A stretch of DNA of 64,000 nucleotides. It comes from Acidobacteriota bacterium (GTDB lineage: Bacteria; Acidobacteriota; Terriglobia; UBA7540). The stretch's first letter is position 1. Every line of letters starts with the position of its first letter. The notes beneath the pieces are model-generated. The model did no database searches, was not told the DNA's origin, and saw only the letters and a program-made list of their open reading frames with translations. The DNA is taken from the NCBI GenBank assembly GCA_004298155.1, contig SCRD01000007.1:186001-250000 (forward strand), given 5' to 3'. Positions 44,641 to 50,701 of the stretch are shown here, one piece after another. The position numbers and the translations under genes were made by a program.

Positions 44641-45217
44641 GATATAAAGAGGTTTCAAGTTGAAAATTGTCGTGCTTAATGAAGTCGTGGGAGAGAGCTA
44701 TAGGGCTGCGCACGAAAATATTCCAACGCCTCCCGGGTGCCTTGACGGTAGGTTGGCAAAGGGGCCGTTTAGGCTTTTAATTGCAGTAGTTTTGATAGCC
44801 ATTGAGTTACGAAAGGCGAAACCATTTTCGCCCTCCGGTTGACGGCCAGCGGGGGCGAAAATTCGCCTGCCCTTCGCTGGCGCTTGGACGGGATTTGGAA
44901 CGCTGAAGCACGTCACCGGGCAAGTTGGAACACCATTTGCTTGATGAGGTGGTGTGGAGAGTTGGCTGTGAAGTGCGCGATTGCAGCCATGTCAAGCCGC
45001 CGAAATCGGATGGCGCGAAACAGAGATCAGGAATTGACATTGTTTCCCTGCTCGTGGTGACGAGCCGCGAACGCGAGAACAGAGAAGCGTTCGGTAATCA
45101 GATCAGGCACCGCCACGATGGATATGGGAAACGACGAATGACCCGAGGCCAGCGTCCCCCTCCCCACGGCACTCGGGGCTCAGCCTGGGTTGCTTTTGCA
45201 ACCCAGGCTATTTTTTT
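44641..45217 (+). ncRNA. Candidate structured non-coding RNA ending at a strong terminator
   Basis: No convincing protein gene is seen on either strand. The short frame from TTG 44660 (60 residues, after a GAGG) matches nothing I know. Stems are dense: GGCGAAA-CCAT-TTTCGCC (44815-44832), and GCCAGCG (44845-44851) with CGCTGGC (44875-44881) enclosing GGCGA/TCGCC. CCCGAG and CTCGGG pair around 45141-45178. The stretch ends in a 12-bp terminator stem plus T-run at 45182-45217 that serves only rightward transcripts, yet no rightward gene precedes it for 850 bases. An AT-rich region lies at its left edge. It could instead be a decayed gene or intron relic. Confidence 0.4.
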
Positions 45218-46205
45218 GCCCAATTGTTGTTCCTTCGTCCGCAGCCTCCGGCGCTTTCAGCAACGGGCTGGACGGTGCCACCAGTACACGGAGCCCCCTC
45301 GGCAGAAGGATGACTTCCAGCGGCAGCATCCCCAGGGGCTCGCCGTCAATCTCGATCTGCGCCGCGCCCTTGGCTTCGGCAATGATGCGCGCGGCTTCAA
45401 AGTGGCGGACTTTCGGATGCGAGTAGACCTTCCCTGAATAGAGCATGGAGATGCTGCTGAGTAGTTTCAGGGCCCCGTCGTAGCCGATAATCGTCACGTC
45501 GAGAACGCCATCGTTGGGGACAGCCGCCGGGCAGGGGCGCATGCCTCCACCATGGAACTGGCCGTTGCCAACGGCCACGTTGGTAATAAAGAACGGCAGG
45601 CGGGTTGAGCTACCATCCAGAGAAAGGTCCACCTGGCGACCGCGATAGCTGAGGAACGTCTTCACGGTTGCCCAGAAGAACGCCGCCTTTCCGCCGAACG
45701 TGCTCATGAAATTGTTTGATTGAGCGGCCACGTGTCCGCCCATTCCAAAGCTGAGCAGATTCACAAAATACCGGCTGGCCTGGCCGCCGCTGGCCTGAAA
45801 GGTTGCCTTGCCTATATCAATTTGCGCGGGAACGCCAGTAGCGAGAATTTCGATGGCTCCGGCAGCGTCAGCGGGAATTTCCAGAGTTCGCCGAAAATCA
45901 CCTCCGGTACCGAATGGCAAAATTCCGAGCACTGCTTCCGGCCGGACCATCTGGTCCCCGTCAAAAAAACCGTTGGCAACTTCATTGACAGTACCGTCGC
46001 CGCCGACAGCGATTATCAAATCAAAGCCTTCGCGCAGCAGTCCGCGTGCTATAGCGATTCCCGCACCGCGTTTGTCGGTGAAGCGGGTGACTACACGGCC
46101 CATCCGGTTTTCGAGCAGGGCGGCAAGCTGCGGCCACTGCCGGGCGGTCTTGCCTCCGGCAGAATTCGGGTTGACGACAGCAGCAATTTTTACCGGCTTG
46201 CTCAT
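45180..46205 (-). CDS. Diacylglycerol kinase-family lipid kinase (DagK/YegS type)
   Basis: This 341-residue protein has the DAGK catalytic domain: 'AAVVNPNSAGGKTARQWP' at the N-terminus, ATP-binding 'IIAVGGDGTVNEVANGFF', and 'LGILPFGTGGDFRRTL'. The C-terminal beta domain has 'VAVGNGQFHGGGMRPCPAAVPNDGVLDVTI' and 'IEIDGEPLGMLPLEVILLPRGL'. It phosphorylates a diacylglycerol-like lipid or sphingoid/alkylglycerol analogue; the substrate is not readable. The final residues ('GCKSNPG') are encoded by a terminator stem and look like read-through, so the ancestral stop may have been lost. Its ATG overlaps the epimerase stop by 4 bases. It is the last gene of the lipid operon. Confidence 0.92.
   Translation of the reverse strand: MSKPVKIAAVVNPNSAGGKTARQWPQLAALLENRMGRVVTRFTDKRGAGIAIARGLLREGFDLIIAVGGDGTVNEVANGFFDGDQMVRPEAVLGILPFGTGGDFRRTLEIPADAAGAIEILATGVPAQIDIGKATFQASGGQASRYFVNLLSFGMGGHVAAQSNNFMSTFGGKAAFFWATVKTFLSYRGRQVDLSLDGSSTRLPFFITNVAVGNGQFHGGGMRPCPAAVPNDGVLDVTIIGYDGALKLLSSISMLYSGKVYSHPKVRHFEAARIIAEAKGAAQIEIDGEPLGMLPLEVILLPRGLRVLVAPSSPLLKAPEAADEGTTIGQKNSLGCKSNPG
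45182..45217 (+). terminator. Strong rho-independent terminator, rightward
   Basis: AGCCTGGGTTGC (45182-45193), loop TTTT, GCAACCCAGGCT (45198-45209), then ATTTTTTT. The 12-bp stem is perfect. On the other strand the T-run would precede the stem, so it does not terminate the leftward lipid operon. The last codons of the lipid-kinase gene run through it. Confidence 0.85.
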
Positions 46206-47221
46206 ACGACAGGTGGGAGCTGACCGCTTCGATACAGCCGCAGGTGAACGTCCTCGACGGTGTCCTTGAGCGTTTCATCGGGCTCGCGCGTCTGGAAGCC
46301 AAGCTCGTTGCGGGCCTTAGTGGAATCGCAATACCAATAGCAGGCTGACATTTTGACCGAGGCGTCGTCCAGCTCGATTTTCTTTCCAAGCAGCGGATAA
46401 ACCACCCGCATGGCCCGCGCTCCCCACAGAGAAACCTCAAAAGGCGGCTCCATCGATGGGGGCGCTTTGCCGGAGATTTCCGCTACCTTTTCAATCAACT
46501 GACGGAACGTCCAGTTGACATTGCCCATCAGATACCGCTCGCCGGGCCTTCCCTTATCCATGGCCGATGTCAACCCCTGGGCAACATCGCGGACATCCAC
46601 AAAATTCAGCCCGCCTTTGGGAATCGCCTTGATCTCTCCCTGGAGGAAAAGCGCCACATCGCGCGTGGAGGAATTGCGTTCATCACCCATGCCAAGAAGC
46701 AGGCTGGGGTTGACGACTACCGCCTTCAATCCGGCGCGGGCGTGATAGTCGAGCGCCAGTTTTTCCGCAAAAATCTTGCTCAAATAGTAGGGCCACTCTC
46801 CAACCACCTCATTCTTGTATCCTGATGTTTCATCATAAACTGTGGGGGTTGTTCCAACCGCGATGGTGCCGGAACTGGATACCACGACTATCTTGCTCAC
46901 CTTGTGTTTCAGGGCGGCCTCGCAGACGTTGCGAGTGCCTTCGATATGCGTCTCGTAGAGGAGGTCCTGGTCCTTCGAGTCGCGCGAGACGACCCCCGCG
47001 AGGTGATAGATCTGCGAAACACCTTTGGCTGCTTGTTCCACCTGTTGGCGGCTTAAGATGTCGCCGTGGACCACTTCCACCGCCGGGTCCTGCTCCCAGG
47101 GAGACAGCCCGCGGCAAAACACGCGCAGACGAGGGGACTTTTGTTGGGGCTTCAGAATCTCCACCAGGTGCTTTCCCAGAAAGCCTGTCGCTCCGGTAAC
47201 AAGAATGGTCTTCGTTGCCAT
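46202..47221 (-). CDS. NAD-dependent epimerase/dehydratase (3-beta-HSD/HpnA-like extended SDR)
   Basis: This 339-residue extended short-chain dehydrogenase has dinucleotide motif 'TGATGFLGKHLVEIL', 'IYHLAGVVSRD', 'VSSSGTIAVG' and the catalytic Tyr-Lys pair in 'YYLSKIFAEKLAL', followed by 'NPSLLLGMGD' and 'NFVDVRDVAQGL'. The group includes 3-beta-hydroxysteroid dehydrogenases, dihydroflavonol reductases and hopanoid-associated HpnA. In this lipid operon it may reduce or oxidise a beta-hydroxy or keto intermediate. The ATG at 47221 shares one base with the stop of the LarA-like gene (TGATG); a TTG one codon earlier is less likely. Confidence 0.9.
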   Translation of the reverse strand: MATKTILVTGATGFLGKHLVEILKPQQKSPRLRVFCRGLSPWEQDPAVEVVHGDILSRQQVEQAAKGVSQIYHLAGVVSRDSKDQDLLYETHIEGTRNVCEAALKHKVSKIVVVSSSGTIAVGTTPTVYDETSGYKNEVVGEWPYYLSKIFAEKLALDYHARAGLKAVVVNPSLLLGMGDERNSSTRDVALFLQGEIKAIPKGGLNFVDVRDVAQGLTSAMDKGRPGERYLMGNVNWTFRQLIEKVAEISGKAPPSMEPPFEVSLWGARAMRVVYPLLGKKIELDDASVKMSACYWYCDSTKARNELGFQTREPDETLKDTVEDVHLRLYRSGQLPPVV

Positions 47222-48912
47222 CAAATGCTCTCGGGCGTTCCCTGCACATCCGCCATCAGGATGGGCGCAAAGTGCATCATGGTGATGCTAGGCTTGTGGC
47301 CCACGTGGCTCTGGGCCATTTCGAGGGCCGCTTTCATGTTCTGGGCGGTTTCCCACCCCATGATTCTGGCTGCCCGAGCCGATTCCGCTCCCACCACGAT
47401 TACCTTGCCTGTGTGCGCGCGTCCGTTTTCTCCCCAATACCACATGTAAAACGGGTGTACGCCATGGTAGGCGTGGCCGGTGCGGTACATTCGGATGTAG
47501 TCGGGGTCATGGGCAAACTGCTGTTCATATTTCCGCTGTAATTCCATCGAATCGCGCGTTTCCGGCAAAATCCGGTTAAAGAACTCGATGTAAGAAGGAT
47601 GGTGCAACGGATCGAATTCATTATAAAGCGGATGGGTGATGATCAGCACGCCGTTCTTCTTTACAACAGGCATGCCACGGTACATGTTGTGGAAATAACC
47701 GAGCGCCATCACCTGCACCAGCAGGGGATTCAGAATCGAGTTTACGTTGTAGGGTGATATGAAAGGAATGCCGTAAACCACCACGTCCGACTGGCCTTCA
47801 AGCGGCGTGCAATACTGCGCATAGCAATAGGCCAGTGTTTTGGCATGAGTGGGCAGCGTGGCGCCGGCATGGACCGCGATCATCTGATAGGGCGCCGGAA
47901 TTGCAAACAGGACTTTCCTCCTGGCAGCCCGGGGGAGCAGGCCCAGGCCCTTGCGCGTGGTTTCAAACATGAAACGGTCGACACCCGTCCAGCGGTCTTC
48001 GTTCTTCGTGAAAAACGCCATGGCAGGCTCAAACATGCGATTGTTCAGCACCGTCTCAATGTGAAAAACCTTCAGGTGCCGGTTGACCACTTCCATGATG
48101 CGGTCGCAGGAGTGGTTCATGGCAGACTGCGTGTGGTCAAAGTAGGAATTGCTGGCCAGGATGGTCTGTGGGGTGTGGTGCGCCTGTAGGGTGGCGTAAT
48201 CGCACAATCCCACGCTCACGGACTTGCTTCCTCCATCCATGGGGACCAGGTTGATGTTGGCGTAAATCAGCAAGTCGGATTCTGCCGCCCTCCGGTTGAT
48301 GCGGACCCTTTCGCCGATTTCGGTGGTCCCCAGGTCTACCATGCCGCCAGGAGCATCGCCGTCGTGGTTGTAGAGGCGGTCGGGGTGGAATTTTGAAAAG
48401 ACCTGGTTGCCGACCGCATGCCGGATTTCTGCCGCGGTCATGCGCCGATGGTAGGATGTTGCCACGATGATGTGAACGTCTTCAACACCCTTTTCGGCCA
48501 GCAGTTTCAGCACAATCGCCAGGACAGATTCGCGGACGTCCGGCCGTTTCATCTTCGGGAGGGGCAGGGAAATGTCGTCGATGGCGATGGTCACTTTCAT
48601 CCCTGGCCGAAGCAGTGCCGAGAGAGGCTCCATTTGTTCGGGGTGGTCGATGGCGTATCGGATGGCAGCGTCGCGGTCCTTGAGGCCGGCAATGGTGGGA
48701 TTGGGATAGAGGACCCGTGTGCCCGCCGGCATCCTGACGGAGAGAAGGTCCTCGCCGTACCACATCAGCCGGTCCGCCGAGCGGCCCTCGAGTTGCACGA
48801 CGCAGCCCTCGTGTGAAAGGATTGCGTTGCGTCCTACCGCGTTGGGTGTGGGATCGCCGAACTCAAACGCCGGCGGCCCCGCCGGGTGATGGTTCCCGGC
48901 GTCGTTTGACAT
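47221..48912 (-). CDS. LarA-like (DUF2088) nickel-pincer racemase-family protein
   Basis: This 563-residue protein resembles lactate racemase LarA. Visible parallels are 'TIAIDDISLPLPKM' (region of the LarA D-x-T-R motif), H155 in 'SYHRRMTAAEIRHAVG' (like LarA 'HRPMT', H108), and K230 in 'PMDGGSKSVSVGL' (like the Lys that anchors the nickel-pincer cofactor). H246 stands exactly 16 residues after that Lys, as the Ni-ligand His does in LarA. The second catalytic His of LarA, ten residues before the Lys, has no counterpart. The protein is about 130 residues longer than LarA. No larB/C/E cofactor genes are nearby. It overlaps the phosphatase gene by 50 bases. A 2-hydroxyacid or sugar-acid substrate is a guess. 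Confidence 0.82.
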   Translation of the reverse strand: MSNDAGNHHPAGPPAFEFGDPTPNAVGRNAILSHEGCVVQLEGRSADRLMWYGEDLLSVRMPAGTRVLYPNPTIAGLKDRDAAIRYAIDHPEQMEPLSALLRPGMKVTIAIDDISLPLPKMKRPDVRESVLAIVLKLLAEKGVEDVHIIVATSYHRRMTAAEIRHAVGNQVFSKFHPDRLYNHDGDAPGGMVDLGTTEIGERVRINRRAAESDLLIYANINLVPMDGGSKSVSVGLCDYATLQAHHTPQTILASNSYFDHTQSAMNHSCDRIMEVVNRHLKVFHIETVLNNRMFEPAMAFFTKNEDRWTGVDRFMFETTRKGLGLLPRAARRKVLFAIPAPYQMIAVHAGATLPTHAKTLAYCYAQYCTPLEGQSDVVVYGIPFISPYNVNSILNPLLVQVMALGYFHNMYRGMPVVKKNGVLIITHPLYNEFDPLHHPSYIEFFNRILPETRDSMELQRKYEQQFAHDPDYIRMYRTGHAYHGVHPFYMWYWGENGRAHTGKVIVVGAESARAARIMGWETAQNMKAALEMAQSHVGHKPSITMMHFAPILMADVQGTPESI

Positions 48913-49591
48913 CTGAGCCTCTTTTCAAGTCCAGAATGGTCCAGCCGCGCTCCAAGGCCGCACGCCTGAGCCTGCGGTCAGGATTGACAGCGGCCGGAAC
49001 GCCCACAGCTTCAAGCATGGGTAGGTCCGAAAAACTGTCCGAGTAAGCCTTGCACTGTTTCATTTCCGTGCCGTGCTCGCGGCAAAGCCTTTCCATGGCA
49101 CGGACTTTTTCTTTTTCGGCGATCAGCGGAGCTTCCACTTCTCCCGTTGCGATCCCATCGCGGAAAACCAGGCAGTTCGAGATCACAGATTGAAAACCAA
49201 GGTACCGGATTACTTCATTCAGAGCAACATCCAGTTCGCCGGACACCAGCACAGGCAGATATCCCTGCCTGCGGTCTTCTTCAATCAGGGCCTGCGCGTC
49301 AGGATAAATGGACGGCAGAATCTTTTCATCAAAGATCTGCCGCGACTGGGCCCGCAGCACCTGCTCGCGCATCCCGCGATATTCGCGAAAGAACACCTCG
49401 TTGAAGCGCCGCCTCGATCTTGACTCCAGGGCCAGCCAGAATGGGATGCTCAGCAGCAGCTTTGAGAATTTCAAAACCGCCCGCGGCCTCGACGGCTGGC
49501 GCAGGGTGAAATATGCGTATCTCCGGACGATATTGCCTGAAGTCAAAGTTCCGTCGAAGTCGTAAAAAGCCAGGAGTTGGTTTGGGCTCAT
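48863..49591 (-). CDS. HAD-IB family phosphatase (SerB-like)
   Basis: This 242-residue hydrolase has motif I 'FYDFDGTLTSG' (nucleophile D11, acid D13), motif II 'LPVLVSGELDVAL', the Lys region 'IAEKEKVRAMERL' and motif IV 'CKAYSDSFSDLPML'. HAD-IB enzymes remove phosphate from phosphoserine, lysophosphatidic acid-like and related substrates and often appear fused to, or beside, PlsC-type acyltransferases. In this operon a phosphatidate- or lysophosphatidate-type phosphatase role is reasonable. Its last 50 bases overlap the LarA-like start, so the two are translationally coupled. Confidence 0.92.
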   Translation of the reverse strand: MSPNQLLAFYDFDGTLTSGNIVRRYAYFTLRQPSRPRAVLKFSKLLLSIPFWLALESRSRRRFNEVFFREYRGMREQVLRAQSRQIFDEKILPSIYPDAQALIEEDRRQGYLPVLVSGELDVALNEVIRYLGFQSVISNCLVFRDGIATGEVEAPLIAEKEKVRAMERLCREHGTEMKQCKAYSDSFSDLPMLEAVGVPAAVNPDRRLRRAALERGWTILDLKRGSDVKRRREPSPGGAAGV

Positions 49592-49634
49592 GGTTCAGGA
49601 AAATCAAGGAGTTCAGTGTCGGAACAGTTTGAAA

Positions 49635-50006
49635 TTATCTCGACATCGGCTCCAGCTTGGTTGAAGTCGCGCCGCCACTCTGCATACCGTATAAATCAAT
49701 AATCTCGTAGCACGCCTCGAAAAGTTTGTCGCGGAATCTCCTGCTGACTACCTCTAATTTCTTGTCGGCTTCTCGCAATGCGTCGCGATTCCACTCGAGC
49801 CGCTCGGAACTAATGGGCAACGTCCTCAATTCTTGCAGATACTCATCGAACACGGGATAGGACAACTCTTTGTACGGACGCAACCAAGAGAGAACGCGCG
49901 AAACACGGATACAACCGACCGGCAAACCGACCTGATAAGTGACAATCGCTCGCGCCGCGCTAACTAGCTTCTTCAGGTATGATACTGATTTTGGTGGATT
50001 AGCCAT
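49635..50006 (-). CDS. Small unknown protein in the lipid operon
   Basis: This protein of about 123 residues is not recognised. It is mostly helical and charged ('SYLKKLVSAARAIVTYQVGLP', 'SWLRPYKELSYPVFDEYLQEL', 'DKKLEVVSRRFRDKLFEACYEI'), with no signal peptide and no membrane segment. The ATG at 50006 (MANPPKSVS) with CAGG upstream is chosen; the frame also extends to 50078 but would then overlap plsY. It lies between plsY and the phosphatase with short gaps on the same strand, so it is probably part of the operon. An adaptor or regulatory role is only a guess. Confidence 0.65.
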   Translation of the reverse strand: MANPPKSVSYLKKLVSAARAIVTYQVGLPVGCIRVSRVLSWLRPYKELSYPVFDEYLQELRTLPISSERLEWNRDALREADKKLEVVSRRFRDKLFEACYEIIDLYGMQSGGATSTKLEPMSR

Positions 50007-50067
50007 CAGCACCTGCCAGGGGTTCAGACCGCTATTGCCTGTGCTCTCCAGAATTGTTGCTGCCCAC

Positions 50068-50667
50068 CTATGCCGCACTGCGCCGCGAGAGGAGGTTCTG
50101 GAAATTCTTCTTGTGCCTCCAGCCGAGAAAGAGCGTCAGTAATGCGGCGTAGAATGCATCCTGCGGGCTGACGAAGGCGAGCATCAGAATAACAAACAGC
50201 GCCCAGGTGCACATGGAAGATGTTGCGCCTGCTTCTGGCCATTTCAGGCGGCTGAAAGCCAATCGCGCCACCACAAAAAACGCCAGCGCCACTCCGGCCC
50301 AAAAGGGATAAAGTTTCAACATTACGCCTGCGGAAGTCGCGATTCCCTTGCCTCCGTTAAATTTCAAAAAAGGCGAGAAACAATGTCCCAGAATTGCTCC
50401 GAAACCGAAAAGCCAGCCTAGCGCCACTCCGTGCGCCCCATGGCTGGCCAGCCACACGGCAAAATACCCCTTTCCCAGATCTCCGGCAAGTGTCAACACT
50501 GCGCGCAACTTGTTCACGCGCAGGACGTTGTTAAATCCGGGGTTTCCGGACCCCACAGAGCGGATGTCAACGCCGCTACCCATCATGGCCAGGACTGCAA
50601 AGGGTATGGACCCCAACAGAAAGCAGACAACGAAACGGATGATGATTCCCAGTGTACTTGCCGGCAT
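50068..50667 (-). CDS. plsY: Glycerol-3-phosphate acyltransferase PlsY-like
   Basis: This 199-residue integral membrane enzyme moves an acyl group from acyl phosphate to glycerol 3-phosphate. Family motifs are 'IRSVGSGNPGFNNVLR' (GSGNxGxxN motif 1), 'AGDLGKGYFAVWLA' and 'FLKFNGGKGIATSAGVML' (phosphate-binding NGGKG). Five or so membrane segments are visible. The ATG at 50667 (MPASTLGIII) begins directly with the first membrane helix; the open frame further left overlaps the ligase gene and is not coding. Here it may serve the specialised lipid pathway and not bulk phospholipid synthesis. Confidence 0.9.
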   Translation of the reverse strand: MPASTLGIIIRFVVCFLLGSIPFAVLAMMGSGVDIRSVGSGNPGFNNVLRVNKLRAVLTLAGDLGKGYFAVWLASHGAHGVALGWLFGFGAILGHCFSPFLKFNGGKGIATSAGVMLKLYPFWAGVALAFFVVARLAFSRLKWPEAGATSSMCTWALFVILMLAFVSPQDAFYAALLTLFLGWRHKKNFQNLLSRRSAA

Positions 50668-50701
50668 ATCGAAGTGTTTTTTCGGTCTTCCCCGATTTCG
50701 G

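Noticed and set aside
45182-45217. Terminator of the leftward lipid operon
   Set aside because: In the leftward direction the T-run would come before the stem, so it cannot terminate that transcript.
44641-45217. tmRNA, RNase P RNA, SRP RNA or a complete group II intron
   Set aside because: The hallmark sequences of tmRNA, RNase P and SRP RNA were looked for by eye and not found, and no domain V or reverse transcriptase gene is visible.
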